Made by a program: the position numbers and the translations under genes. From Gigantopelta aegis (Eukaryota > Mollusca > Gastropoda > Neomphalida > Peltospiridae), in NCBI RefSeq assembly GCF_016097555.1, contig NC_054706.1, positions 73,624,674-73,688,673 of the forward strand: 64,000 bases of DNA, read 5' to 3'. Below the pieces are notes generated by a model, which was not told the origin of the DNA, did not search any database, and was given only the letters and a program-made list of their open reading frames with translations. How positions within the stretch are numbered: the first letter of the stretch is position 1; the number at the start of each line of letters is the position of its first letter. Below are positions 50,401 through 58,864 of the stretch, one piece after another.

Positions 50401-50817
50401 CATGTTAATTTCCCACCAAAATTTAAACTTCACTGTCAGAAACTCCACTTACTCGTCTCCATCGGGACAGATTCCAGTAGTTTCGTCATATTTCGTACAG
50501 TAAATATCCGGGCTGTAGTTAAAAGCCCCCTCCCTCCTACGAACTGGTCGACGTCTGCGCTGATTTAGAAAATGCCAGTGGAAACACGTAAAGGGACGGT
50601 GTTGTGTGCATTTATGCTGCAGAAATAGGGAACACTGCTGGGTACGAAACTCCTTCAAATACCTGCAAAAAAAAAGAAGAAACCATTGGAAACCAATCAG
50701 TCCATAGTGATCAATCGACTGACATTCAGCAAATAGTATGTCACACGCAAAAAATACTTACATGTAATGATGAGGTTTTTCTGTTTGTGTTGGAAGTAAC
50801 GTAGTTTCCGACGGCAT
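29248..50817 (-). CDS. UNK: Unkempt, CCCH zinc-finger and RING protein, 15 coding exons
   Basis: RNA-binding translational regulator, cytoplasmic; the family binds UAG-containing and U-rich mRNA through two zinc-finger clusters and controls neuronal shape, and in flies works downstream of mTOR with Headcase. Coding exons, 5' to 3': 50762-50817, 50453-50662, 49034-49314, 41677-41812, 41038-41155, 39817-39901, 39284-39432, 38576-38668, 37253-37405, 35684-35918, 34995-35293, 34270-34515, 32314-32409, 31292-31453, 29248-29418. They sum to 2490 bases, in phase at every junction: 829 residues, against 810 in human UNK. Six CCCH fingers lie in residues about 25-295, a Ser-rich linker with TVESVI-GHALDDL near 498-510, a coiled coil about 660-735, and a C3HC4 RING at 783-817. 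Every junction was placed by GT/AG, phase and homology. Intron 3 carries a large satellite. No frame damage is seen. Confidence 0.95.
29632..29693 (-). mobile_element. SINE tail type 2 fragment
   Basis: TTATTTAACGATGCCACTAG and TATTGGCTATTGGA are the complement of tail type 2. Confidence 0.65.
29724..30752. mobile_element. 1.0 kb TIR element in unk intron 14
   Basis: The 26-bp inverted ends differ at one position (ACCATATATTGCCGTGTATT and complement). ATAAGCCGAC motifs repeat just inside both ends. Flanks share 6 of 8 bases, possibly a worn hAT-type duplication. No transposase. Confidence 0.75.
30851..31064 (-). mobile_element. SINE, tail type 2
   Basis: Complement of tail 2 (GAGCACATTGATTTATTAAT) followed by body and the end of a type A head (AAATAGCCCAATAG). 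Confidence 0.85.
31292..31453 (-). CDS. UNK: unk exon 14
   Basis: SLTQSQRMKQELDLLNGGGY then LQSLRHIRQTLKHDLDKIDE, corresponding to the LSTLYSLQKQLRAHLEQVDK segment before the RING. Confidence 0.93.
31540..31716. mobile_element. Relic with GTGAAACCTGTCTAAACC end
   Basis: The right end reads GGTTTAGACAGGTTTCACTG. ACCGGATTCTGTCTAAAT-like motifs recur inside. A similar AACCTGTGTTAAGC/GCTTAATACAGGT pair is at 40028-40105. Looks like a worn non-autonomous DNA element. Confidence 0.45.
31962..32231 (-). mobile_element. SINE type B, tail 1, head missing
   Basis: Tail TTATTTAACGACGCACTCAG complement, then the type B body to CACCTACCCATTGAG. Confidence 0.88.
32314..32409 (-). CDS. UNK: unk exon 13
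   Basis: Coiled coil ACEAWKKEAEESYRKSKLAD then EERIHAIKQRDE; matches the ACDAWKKEAEE block of UNK. Confidence 0.95.
32526..33335. mobile_element. Element B, copy 2, in unk intron 12
   Basis: TTAA at both ends, inverted AAAGCCACACACCCTAGTT and AACTAGGGTGTGTCCCTTT. Lacks the element C insertion, so it shows the interior missing from copy 1. Confidence 0.75.
33536..33670. mobile_element. Palindromic MITE related to 16519-16634
   Basis: Ends TTCTTATAAAACTTGAGTCT and AAGTTTTATAAGCATAGG are inverted; inner GAGTCTGGACTC modules are partly palindromic. Confidence 0.6.
33748..34146. repeat. About 30-bp minisatellite in unk intron 12, about 13 copies
   Basis: The unit is CAAATAATTAACAATTTAAA followed by CCCACAGGTC, or by an ACACCATG(T/G) variant. 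Two unit types alternate irregularly. Confidence 0.93.
34270..34515 (-). CDS. UNK: unk exon 12
   Basis: HPQSSSPFLIGQLSSSKFHG and start of the coiled coil: EVTKLKDELVVTRTKLAEWE then VYKQAKG. Confidence 0.93.
34995..35293 (-). CDS. UNK: unk exon 11
   Basis: GHALDDLHLEDFDIASLDKE followed by an RD repeat (DRDRDRDND) and a Ser/Gly/Pro-rich tail. The donor CAG|GTGCCA is weak but is the one that keeps phase with exon 12. Confidence 0.85.
35549..35671. mobile_element. Fragment of the 48240-48681 element
   Basis: Shares ATACTGCTC..ATATC, GTGTCAATACCGAATACTG and the right end AGCACCCAGCTCTA. Confidence 0.5.
35684..35918 (-). CDS. UNK: unk exon 10
   Basis: VKLRQQIQAIDKDTSLDVVE, then AFYPAGDTVESVI, matching the FYPTSDTVESVI block of UNK. 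Confidence 0.93.
35919..37252 (-). other. unk intron 9
   Basis: 1.3 kb of AT-rich sequence with no recognised repeat or exon. Introns 7 (38669-39283) and 8 (37406-38575) are likewise plain, apart from the SINE at 38939. Confidence 0.6.
37253..37405 (-). CDS. UNK: unk exon 9
   Basis: SISIEGTPNHGYIQEPIGKH, a Ser-rich stretch, then GMDREEFQ, resembling the DREE segment that precedes the middle region of vertebrate UNK. Confidence 0.9.
38576..38668 (-). CDS. UNK: unk exon 8
   Basis: Linker of 31 codons, EQNGKSPQHLLGKLPNPIGK to STNNS, in phase 0 at both ends; donor TCT|GTAAGT. Confidence 0.85.
38939..39180 (+). mobile_element. SINE family C
   Basis: Head CCAGCCTCGGTGGTGTCGTG resembles type B, but the body differs: CACTAACCACTAACAACTAA, then TAATTGGATATAAGC at the end. 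A tail piece recurs at 61545-61598. Confidence 0.7.
39284..39432 (-). CDS. UNK: unk exon 7
   Basis: Linker QEMTTQRDVTLAADNSLAAF and onward to DVDQKLE; low conservation, kept by phase and splice sites. Confidence 0.85.
39817..39901 (-). CDS. UNK: unk exon 6
   Basis: Finger 6: IYKSTKCNDMVQTGYCPRGP then FCAFAHVE. Acceptor ATTTCAG|ATC, donor C|GTAAGA. Confidence 0.96.
40240..40824. mobile_element. Element C, copy 2 (inverted, shorter)
   Basis: Reads as the complement of 12204-13659 with about 0.9 kb missing in the middle. Ends CTGATTTTTGCGTGTGCATG and CATTTCTAGCCCTG. In unk intron 5. Confidence 0.65.
41038..41155 (-). CDS. UNK: unk exon 5
   Basis: Finger 5: CPNVKHGDEWGDPTQCESGD then NCAYCH, ending TRTEQQFHPE with donor GAG|GTGAGG. 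Confidence 0.97.
41677..41812 (-). CDS. UNK: unk exon 4
   Basis: Finger 4: NYKTEQCKRPPRLCRQGYAC followed by PQYH, then the basic NSRDRRRSPKTIKYR. Opens the second finger cluster. Confidence 0.97.
42071..42160 (-). mobile_element. SINE tail 1, cut by the satellite
   Basis: GGAAGGAAATGTTTTATTTA to GATTAAGGACAACACAG, where the 28-bp repeat begins without a gap. Confidence 0.85.
42161..46689. repeat. Higher-order satellite, 28-bp unit plus 85-bp spacer, about 4.5 kb
   Basis: The basic unit is TGTCTAACTTGTCATCCAGT followed by TATTTAAG (28 bp). Variants are TATC/TGTC, CATCC/CATCA and CTAAC/CGAAC. Runs of 1-12 units are separated by 23 copies of an 85-bp spacer starting TATCTAACTGGGCTACGTCT. Spacers come as CTCATCAC and CTCTTCCC types in a repeating order that gives periods near 281 bp in 44760-45930. 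Lies in unk intron 3. Confidence 0.97.
47245..47475 (-). mobile_element. SINE, tail 1, head lost
   Basis: Tail GAAATGTTTTTATTTAATGA and body to GTACCAGTCGTGGTGCACTA. Confidence 0.88.
47481..47615 (-). mobile_element. SINE, tail 2 fragment
   Basis: TTGGCTATTGGATGTCAAAC then GCAGCAAAGGATCTTTTATA; directly abuts the preceding SINE. Confidence 0.8.
47617..47850. mobile_element. Second copy of the 2331-2567 MITE
   Basis: GTGTTTCTGCCAGAAAGATA at the left and the shared interior (AAATCCTACAGTAATGATAA). The right terminus is different or lost. Confidence 0.6.
48240..48681. mobile_element. hAT-like element in unk intron 3
   Basis: Ends TAGAGTTGGGCAGTAT and ATACCGACCAGCTCTA are imperfectly inverted. 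Flanks ATGATTGT and CCGATTGT agree at 6 of 8 bases. The interior is rich in CAATACTGA repeats. Confidence 0.6.
48783..48975 (-). mobile_element. SINE, tail 2
   Basis: TTTAACGATACCCCTAGAGC, then GGCTATTGGATGTCAAACAT and the body; close to exon 3 of unk. Confidence 0.85.
49034..49314 (-). CDS. UNK: unk exon 3
   Basis: Completes finger 2 (CPFLH) and encodes finger 3 (YYKTGTCVYE to CAFAH), then PPVYDIHELQSMDMLDK. Ends AAT G|GTGAGA. The codon split with exon 2 gives Asp where human UNK has Glu (GDDCPFLH). Confidence 0.96.
49315..50452 (-). other. unk intron 2
   Basis: 1.1 kb, no repeat recognised. Contains AAAATGGCCGCCATG near 50217, a YY1-like palindrome that might mark an internal start site. 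Confidence 0.5.
50453..50662 (-). CDS. UNK: unk exon 2
   Basis: Begins YLKEFRTQQC and carries the first CCCH finger (CSLFLQHKC...FTCFHWH), the basic linker NQRRRR and most of finger 2 (YCTKYDETTGICPDGD). Confidence 0.96.
50762..50817 (-). CDS. UNK: unk exon 1
   Basis: Codes MPSETTLLPTQTEKPHHY plus two bases; TEKPHHY matches the family's (P)EKPQHY. Donor CAT|GTAAGT. The ATG is preceded by AACAACAAA, a good animal start context. Confidence 0.92.
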
Positions 50818-50900
50818 TTTGTTGTTGTCAAATAACATGCTTACGCGCATCTATAATGCGCATGACCATTTGATTGGTGCTTTTATGCCATGTGACTGGG
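50818..50900 (-). promoter_or_regulatory. Probable unk promoter
   Basis: On the minus strand, upstream of the ATG: an ATGCGCATTATAGATGCGCG palindrome with NRF1-like halves (50843-50862), a CCAAT box (50877-50873) and GTCACATG, an E-box-like site (50896-50889). No TATA box at the expected distance. Confidence 0.5.
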
Positions 50901-51462
50901 CTTCCCCATCGGGCATCTGTCATTTAAGTCATTCACAAATCTGATCGACTTAATATTATTTACAAATTATCCTAATTCTTTCGGTTAAGACACCTTTGTT
51001 TTATCTGCTGATACACCAATCTGTGTAATCAAATAAAGTAATGAATGACACAAATCTCGCTATTGTATTATAATGACGTGTATCTATGAATATTTAAGAA
51101 AAAAAGTCAAGTTTCGGTTTCACGAATCCCCCCCCCCCCCCCACACCTCTAGAATTCATCCAAGTCATTATTTCATTATGATTATTGTTGAATCCAGTAT
51201 TGCATGGCACTTTACACCAATATTATTTCGACTAACAGCAACGAATAAAAAATATGTGGAATTTTTTGTTTTTCATTTTATTTACTTTTCCCTTGTTAGC
51301 GCTTGTCTGATGTGCTTGGGTCAAAGGATCGAACCTCGTTAGCGGACTGTGCTATGTACTATTATGTCTGTGGGAACGTGCGCAATATAATTTTAGATCC
51401 CAAATTGCTATTAATGCAAAGTCGTTCGTGCACAGGCAGACTAGGCCCAGGTCTAAGGTGCC

Positions 51463-51466
<4 letters not shown>

Positions 51467-51541
<75 letters not shown>
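51467..51541. repeat. (CT)n microsatellite
   Basis: A pure CT dinucleotide tract of about 75 bases; ORFs of alternating Ser-Leu or Arg-Glu across it are artefacts. Confidence 0.97.
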
Positions 51542-51546
<5 letters not shown>

Positions 51547-51924
51547 CATGCTGCATGGAATTCCACTTTTCCTAAATATATTCTTTATGTCAGATCCGAA
51601 CATGTTCATCCGCATATATATCCCTAAATTTGTCCACTTACTATCACGTGAATATAGAAATAACCCACCTTTTCTTCAACTCGGTAGTAAGCTAGGTTAC
51701 TTTTATTTATAATCCTTGGTAGACCTGGGGTTGCAAATAGATTTGTAAACTTGCCCGTAGGAATATGCCTTTAAGATTTGGAATCATGGAATTTACTATG
51801 GTCTGTCATCTTGTTTAAACCTGAATTACATTTTCAAATTGTAGGGAGAGGCCTTGATATATTAGGCATTTTGCCTGTTGGCCAATCCCAAAACAGCATT
51901 ATATAATTGAGAATACATATTGTT

Positions 51925-51925
<1 letters not shown>

Positions 51926-51980
<55 letters not shown>
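51926..51980. repeat. (AC)n microsatellite
   Basis: A pure AC tract of about 55 bases. Confidence 0.97.
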
Positions 51981-51982
<2 letters not shown>

Positions 51983-52359
51983 ATGTTCATCCGTTGTTCC
52001 CTAAAACTTAACCTTAAAAGTTTCTATTTATTTTATTGTATGGTTACTCGGTTACTGCAGGAGTGGACTTTGGACGATTCTTGGCACGGCGTTTCCTCTA
52101 TTTTTCGTACACTCTACGATTGATATCCAGGGAATATTTATCGCATATATAAAGTAATTTGCATATTTCATATTGAAAACCTCTCATATTAGATTTAATT
52201 TACAAGTGCCATTCAATATTGCAGTTAAAATAGATACACATCAAAGTATTACTACCCTGCACAATTTCAGTGTTGCAGTTAAACAAATCGAATCTAATTT
52301 CGACAGTTATAATTTAGTATATCGTTATGGCCACACAGATCTATTCGCATTGCACCGAA

Positions 52360-52720
52360 TATATACTTAGCCAAAAAAGTTTAGCAGTTTGGTAAATGTC
52401 CTTAAATAAAAGAAAACTCGTGTCTTACAAAATAAAACCAGACACTGGATATAATTGAGGCATATTATTTGTCATATAAGTAACACGAGATTTTCAATAT
52501 AACATAAAATCTGTCACTGTCACGTCGTTAAATGGTGCTTGGGGTCCATACACGAAAATCTGAAAACTGTCAGTAACGTGTCTTGAAAATCTCCTGTTAC
52601 TTATACTGACAAATGATGCCTCAATTCAATCCAGTGTCTGATTTTATTTTGTAAGTCACGAATTTTCTTTTATTTAAGCACATTTACCAAATTACTAAAC
52701 GTTTGTTGGCTAACTATATA
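52360..52720. mobile_element. Foldback MITE, about 361 bp, with long arms
   Basis: Arms of about 140 bases pair end to end: outer TATATACTTAGCCAA with its complement at 52706-52720, then GTTTAGCAGTTTGGTAAATG, AAATAAAAGAAAA, CAGACACTGGAT and TATAAGTAACA(C/G)GAGATTT. The loop is about 80 bases. TA-rich flanks suggest a TA target, as in mariner-derived MITEs. Confidence 0.85.
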
Positions 52721-52798
52721 TTATAATTATATTGTAAGCGCCACGTTTTTGTGTTTTATTATTTTTTATTTTAGTCATGAACGTTATTACCGAGGAGA

Positions 52799-53012
52799 CG
52801 GCGGGACGTAGCCCAGGGGTAAAGCACGGCGGGACGTAGCCCAGGGGTAAAGCACGGCGGGACGTAGCCCAGGGGTAAAGCACGGCGGGACGTAGCCCAG
52901 GGGTAAAGCGTTCGCTTGATGCGCGGTCGGTCTAGGATCGATCCCTGTCGGTGGACCCATTGGACTATTTCTCGCTCCAGCCGGTGCACCACGACTGGTA
53001 TATTAAAGACAA
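52799..53012 (+). mobile_element. SINE type A with four tandem heads
   Basis: The first 28 bp of the head (GGCGGGACGTAGCCCAGGGG then TAAAGCAC) is repeated in tandem four times; the last copy continues into GCGTTCGCTTGATGCGCGGT and the B box GGTCTAGGATCGATCCC. Stops inside the body. Confidence 0.9.
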
Positions 53013-53098
53013 CTGGGTTCTAACAATATTTCGTGCGACTAATCGCGAGCGCCCTAGGTCATTGTGGCTGTCTGAGAACATCATTTAGAGTAAAGTGT

Positions 53099-53176
53099 GG
53101 GGGGGGGGGGACATCAGATATTCTGTCCTCCCCCACTGCTAAAAGTGTGTGTGTGTGTGGCGGGGGGGGGGGGGGG
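53099..53176. repeat. Two G tracts and a (GT)n run
   Basis: G runs at about 53099-53110 and 53161-53176 with GTGTGTGTGTG between. The ORF across them is spurious. Confidence 0.85.
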
Positions 53177-53492
53177 GACATGTCCCCCCTGTCCCCCCAA
53201 AAATGACGCCCATGCATAAACTACATATATATCAGGATATTCAAAAAAATACCCTCAGACCTTTTGGACCTTTTCGGTACACTAAACGACATATGTACAT
53301 GTATATTTTTATTGTTAATAATAATTTTAAAAAATACACAAAAGAAACACTACCTCTTGGACTACATGCTACACACTGATATAGACAAAACGTGTAATTA
53401 ATTATAAACAGACATGAAACTAAGGTGCACTGGAATCTGGATTTGTATGTTTGTTGAACAATTTTAAGCACACTGTGACTCTGAACGCAACA

Positions 53493-53733
53493 CCGGCCTC
53501 GGTGGCGTCGTGGTTAGGCCATCGGTCTACAGGTTGGTAGGTAATGGGTTCGGATTCCAGTCGAGGCTTGGGATTTTTAATCCAGATACCGACTCCAAAC
53601 CCTAAGTGAGTGCTCTGCAAGGCTCAATGGGTAGATGTAAACCACTTGCACCGACCAGTGATCCATAACTAGTTCAACAAAGGCCATGGCTTGTGCTATC
53701 CTGCCTGTGGGAAGCGCAAATAAAAGATCCCTG
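53493..53733 (+). mobile_element. SINE type B, 3' truncated
   Basis: Head CCGGCCTCGGTGGCGTCGTG, B box GGGTTCGGATTCCAG, body to AAATAAAAGATCCCTG. Confidence 0.88.
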
Positions 53734-53759
53734 CAACACTGCAGTTGTAACTTGTAAAA

Positions 53760-53960
53760 TCACGTGATCATCACACGGGGTCTACCCGTATCGTAAGGTT
53801 AGATTTTGCACGTGCATTATTGTCTGTTAGCGTCAGAAGTTCTGTCAACAACAACAAAGAAAAGTATTATCTTCTAATTTGTACAAGAAAAATAATCATA
53901 GGAGTATTCGATCTAGTGTGACAGTGGCAGTGGAAGATATTGTAAGTTTAAATCGTATAG
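53760..53960 (+). promoter_or_regulatory. Possible promoter and first exon of an unrecognised plus-strand gene
   Basis: Unique sequence with a palindromic E-box (TCACGTGA at about 53769) and a good donor GATATT|GTAAGT near 53940. Just beyond, an ATG at about 53967 opens 31 codons (MPASRRASYILSSVALFRWL...). No downstream exon was recognised, so this is a suggestion only. Confidence 0.25.
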
Positions 53961-54326
53961 GAGATAATGCCAGCATCTAGAAGAGCAAGTTATATATTAT
54001 CGTCTGTTGCCCTGTTTCGGTGGTTGCGTGGATTGCGCGCGACGATACCTATAAAATTTTGAAGATTATTGACATTTGCGTGATGGAAGTAAATAGCATA
54101 TCAACACACCTAGGTATTAAAAAAGTTTGGCCTCATATTTGATATACCTTAACAAATTATGGAGAGTGTCACATACCATTTAAGAGATTTGGTGAATGTT
54201 TTTACTGAAAATAGCAATTCCATTTTTGGGGATACCATGGACTGGTTTAAACCTGTAGTGTATACTGCATAACAAATGTACATATTAAATAAAATTTATT
54301 TATTTGTTGGTAATGGATAATAGTTT

Positions 54327-54562
54327 CAGGACTCGAAACTCACACAAAAATATGGTGGCCCAAAAAATAATAATGAATGTTGACAAATTATGGTAAGAGA
54401 ACCACGAGCAAAATTTGAATGTGGAATGCAAATATTAATAGTGGCTCATATGTTATAGCTCTAAAAAAGATCGCCCACATAATATTATTTTTAATATTTA
54501 AGTCACCCAAACGAGACATTGGTCACATTTGGCGACCTTGTCACAGGCAGTTACGAGCCCTG
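54327..54562. mobile_element. hAT-like short element
   Basis: Ends CAGGACTCGAAACT and AGTTACGAGCCCTG are imperfectly inverted and start with CAG/CTG. A convincing target duplication was not seen. Confidence 0.4.
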
Positions 54563-54829
54563 AGTTTTTACACAAATAATCAATGTTGAAGGTTTATTAA
54601 AAAAAAAATGTAATTTTAGAAAAAGTCGTAAATGACTGAGTCTCCATGTTCACTAAACAGGTGCTCTTATTTTAGGCCAATAGTTTCAGTATAAGTACAT
54701 TGTTTTAACCAAAAAATCCATTTTAAGATTAGTGACACCATGGACTTTGTGTAGGGAAAGTAAACAAATATTGGTCACATTTATATAATCTACTCTTAAA
54801 TATGGTATATTTCTTAATACTTTTTAAAC

Positions 54830-55190
54830 CCATAACTGGTCCAACAGGCAAGGACTATAGGTTTCATGTCTGTCCAACATATAGCTTTCCGAATGTTTTT
54901 TTTTTCTCCACAATGCCTTGGGATATGGAGCTGAAATTTTGTGTATAACTTTATCATGTTCTGTTACAGACACAATTTGACTTTCATGACGATTTGTGAC
55001 AGTTATGGTCCTTAAACTTATGTGATAAAAAAAAAAAATCCTGACTTTTTTTTTAATGTCTCAAGATGTTTTTAATAGCTTTATCATGTACTGTTACAGA
55101 ATTATTGCCTTTGAATTTAGGAGATGCAGAAATTTGTTTGATGCGGTAAGGGACATGTATTGCTTTAGCTGTACTCTCGGACTATAATTT
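54830..55190 (+). repeat. Dispersed repeat family R (copy 3)
   Basis: ACTATAGGTTTCATGTCTGT at the left, two modules with CACAATGCCTTGGGATATGG and TTATCATGT(T/A)CTGTTACAG, and GGGACATGTATTGCTTTAG at the right. Most complete copy in the window. Confidence 0.65.
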
Positions 55191-55234
55191 AAAAGAATAC
55201 TTCAATTTTTTTTAATTTAGATTTTTTTTTTTTT

Positions 55235-55660
55235 TTGGTGTCGAATTATTGTCATGGGGTCTGCTGTAAAAATTCTTCAGATACTTTAATCTGCCCCAGA
55301 TTGGACCCCTGGCCTCCCAGAGACCGAACCCTGGGGCGGACATGCTCGAAACATTTGTGGTATATGAACATGCCAAAGTATAACACACGCACACAGATAC
55401 TTAAACACGTAATTATAAGGCTGTTTATTAATGTATCATAATTCTTATCAATTAATATTATTTGTTGAGGATTTTTCTAGTATTTAATATGACTAATTTT
55501 ACTGTAACAAATGTATACCTTCATTGATGTCAAGTAAATATACTTTGGTTGGATTCCCCCTCTCCTATATTTTTATGCTTTCTGTGCCATGTACATCTAT
55601 ATTGGCAAATAAACTATAATAACCTACAATGTTGTTACTCAGTTTCTGCCTTTGTGTTTT
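55235..55660. other. Gene-free stretch
   Basis: A moderately GC stretch at 55280-55345 (CCCCTGGCCTCCCAGAGACC) looks like a piece of a dispersed repeat; the rest is AT-rich. Nothing else is seen. Confidence 0.35.
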
Positions 55661-55661
55661 A

Positions 55662-55930
55662 AGATGCAGCTCAATGGTACAGCACTTGCTGGAAGTGCCT
55701 ATTAGGCTATTTTTAATTCCAGTTGGTCTACCATAATGGTTTATCAAAGACTGTAGTATGTGCTATCCTTTGTGGGATGGTGCATATAAAAGATCCATTG
55801 CCACTAATGGAAAGATGTAGCAGGCTTTCTTACTAAGACTATATGTCAAAATTACCAAATATTTGACATCCAGTAGCCGATGATTAATAAATCAATGTGC
55901 TCTAGTGGTGTCGTTAAATAAAAGCAAACT
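55662..55930 (+). mobile_element. SINE, tail 2
   Basis: Degenerate tRNA-like head (GCTCAATGGTACAGCAC), body, and tail GCCGATGATTAATAAATCAA then GTGGTGTCGTTAAATAAAA. Confidence 0.85.
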
Positions 55931-57230
55931 TTAACTTTTTGTGTTTTAGTGTTTACTTGTCTCCACCATTTCCCACGTAAATTTAATTTTAGGTGTGCTA
56001 ATAACCACCCTTCTATGCAAACGTAACGTACAATTAGAAAAATACAAAATTTTAGTGTGAAGTGGGGTATAATCATCTATTTGAGTTTTTTAATATCTTA
56101 AAAATAAAACAACTACATGTGTACACTGATGGCTATTTCATGTCCTGTGTATGCATTATGCAATGAACACCACCAACAACAACAACCAAAGAAAAAAAAA
56201 GCCAGCATGATCGGTTGATAAAAATGTTTTGTCCAGGTCGACTGTTTTTCACTTGTCTGCACACTGTATTAGAAAACTCAAGCTGGAGATTTTATCAGTA
56301 ATTATACTCTCTACATTAAGACTACCTAACCCGTAGGAATTTCAACATGCATGTATGCTCAGTGTTCTCAAACTGGCTGTTACAAACAAAAATGATTACT
56401 TTATTCACTTTAGTAATTACTTGTTTTTGCATGTTCATGTAAAAATTCAGGGAGTAAGTGTCAGTCACTTTTGCACCGTCTCCCAAAACCTGTACTATGT
56501 AGTAAGGCCTAAAAAAAAAAAACATTTCTGGTTTCCCGACCTACCCTAATTTTATGTACTGACTGAAATATTTTGAAGCAAAATTTCAGGATCCCTGATT
56601 TGTTTTTCAATCAGCAAACTAGTTGCGGAACACCGTGGCTGATTATGGTTTCTCAGTTTGATTCAATAAAAAAAAAATGTTCCTACCTACCTACCGTATT
56701 TTTTTCAAGGATGAAATCAAAACACAGATATATTTTTAGGCTTAATCAAAGTGAATCTTCTGCCTTTTATTTAAGTGAATTGAGACCAGTCTAGTAGCAC
56801 ACCTGAGTGGAATACAAAACTTATTTACTGCTGTATATCACAGCTGTGTTTGAAATAAGAACATGACAAGCAAAACGTACCCCAGTGGTTCAGTGGACAA
56901 GTAATAATATTCAATGCAGTTTCATTCTGTGCAGTCAAAAACATTGACCTTATACATGTACTATAACAAAACAAACCACTTATTTGTACAAGATATACTT
57001 ATCCGGTGGACTAATGAAAATTTCAGCTAATTTCCCATCTCTGCATATGTATTAGCCAACTTTTCAAGTCTCTAAATATATCACCATGAAAACAGGGGCT
57101 GGCCAATACTTGTCAATAAAAAATATTTCCAGAAATGTGACAATAATGAAAACTCATCTGCCATTCCAGGCTCCAAAAGCTTATCGTTAGGATTTTTAAT
57201 CTGTATTATCAACAGTCTATTAAAAATTAT
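55931..57230. other. Gene-free stretch
   Basis: AT-rich sequence with no repeat or exon recognised; short ORFs here have no coding character. Confidence 0.4.
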
Positions 57231-57398
57231 GTCTGTGGGATGGTGCATATAAAAGATCCCTTGCTACTAATGGAAAAATGTAGTGGGTTTCCTCTCTAAG
57301 ACTATGTCAAAAGAAACTGCCAAATGTTTGACATCCAATAGCCGATGATTAATAAACCATTGTGCTCTAGTGGTTTCGTTAAACAAAACAAAACAAAC
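57231..57398 (+). mobile_element. SINE, 5' truncated, tail 2
   Basis: GTCTGTGGGATGGTGCATAT to GTGGTTTCGTTAAACAAAAC. Confidence 0.85.
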
Positions 57399-57635
57399 AA
57401 AATTATATTTAGGTAGGGTATTGAGCTGTATTCAGTATGAAAGAATGCAATATAATTATAACATAGTATTTTGTGCAATTTTTTTTTTTACCTTTGTTTT
57501 TTTAAATATATATTTTATTATTATTTCAAAAAGGACTCCATAAACAAATGTGTTAAGTTAACATTCAAGATTGTGTGGTTTTGTTTTTAAATTACCCAAA
57601 TTAGGATGCTTTTCAAGGTAGGACAGTTTTCTCAT

Positions 57636-57810
57636 TCTGGCCAGTGCTCCACAACTGATATATCAAAAGCCATGTTTATGCTATCTTGTTTGTAGAATAC
57701 ACTGCCTTAAAAGATCTCTTGTTACTAATGGAAAAATTTACCAAAGGTTTGACAACCAATAGCCGATGATAAATAAATCAATGTGCTCTAGTGGTGTTGT
57801 TAAACAAAGT
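57636..57810 (+). mobile_element. SINE, 5' truncated, tail 2, diverged
   Basis: GGCCAGTGCTCCACAACTGA to GTGGTGTTGTTAAACAAAG. Confidence 0.8.
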
Positions 57811-58645
57811 AAATATTATCTTTAATTTGTATAAGTGATTGTTATGTAAACAACTTAAAAATAATGTCTGACTAATTGCAAGTACCAAGTACCCAAACAA
57901 ATAATGTTAAAAGTTTATTTTGAAGTTTATTGTGCATTTAAATTTTTAGTTTAAATTATTTACTGATTGATGTTTTAATTAAGCCATGCATCATGCGGTA
58001 ATCATAGTATTATTTAGGACAATATTTTTAATATACCAGGTATGTATTGATTTTATTTATAGACATGTGTTTGTCGACCTATCATAATAAAAATATGTGA
58101 CTTGGAAACAAGTGCCAATTATCCTGATAGTTTTGTTAAATCACTGTGTTCATAACAATAATATATTTTTCTATACCCGTAACCTGCTGTGTGGTTTAAT
58201 AAATGGTTCATATTTTCCACTTAATCCCATTCAACCTAATTCATTTATAAATAATGTCCTGATTTTATGAGCCTGCCTTTGTTAGGAGTATCGATGTTGG
58301 AAGTGTTAAGCTTATGCGTATTTGTTTTTTATAAAGGTTTTGTTGCCGATATATTAGGTAAGTATATTCAGTCATATCGACATCTTGTAGGATAGTATTA
58401 TATTAATGTTTTATTTGTAACAATTGTTTATATAATTAATCAGTGAGCAGTTGAGTGATTTATATTCTTTAACGTCAAGTCAAATAAATTACATAAACGT
58501 GTTAAGAATATGTTTATACTAACCTTCATTTCACTACTACAGGGTAAAAATTACAGAAAATATTGTTAGCAATTTGTAGAATTTTATTATCTCATGAAGT
58601 TAGTTCATCTTTGCTAACAAAATACAACAAAATAAAGGTTCATAA
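57811..58645. other. Gene-free stretch
   Basis: AT-rich. GTTTTGTTGCCGATATATTA followed by GTAAGTA at 58339-58366 could be a tiny exon with a donor, but there is no supporting homology. Confidence 0.3.
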
Positions 58646-58755
58646 GGGTGTATACTACCAAATCAAATCCCATATTTACTTCTCTATCAAAAGTTTGGTT
58701 CCCCTCAAACTTTGACCCAGCCAGAAGTTATTTGGTTTAGTACCACCATAACTAT
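58646..58755 (+). repeat. Dispersed repeat P, short copy
   Basis: GGGTGTATACTACCAAATCA, then TTTGACCCAGCCAGAAGTTA and GGTTTAGTAC. The same blocks occur, rearranged, at 63505-63962. Confidence 0.6.
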
Positions 58756-58864
58756 GTAATTTTTAAATGAACTATCTGGCTTAAAAACACATTGTGTGTT
58801 TTCAGGGAACATGAATTTTTTTGTATATATATGAGGTCATCTTTATTCATGTATTATTTAAACA

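Noticed and set aside
51303-51712. ORFs with long Ser-Leu or Arg-Glu runs
   Set aside because: Translation of a pure CT microsatellite.
52829-52960. tRNA genes at GTAGCCCAGxGGTAAAGC heads
   Set aside because: Only the A and B boxes are tRNA-like; no proper cloverleaf or anticodon arm is evident and each continues into the SINE body.
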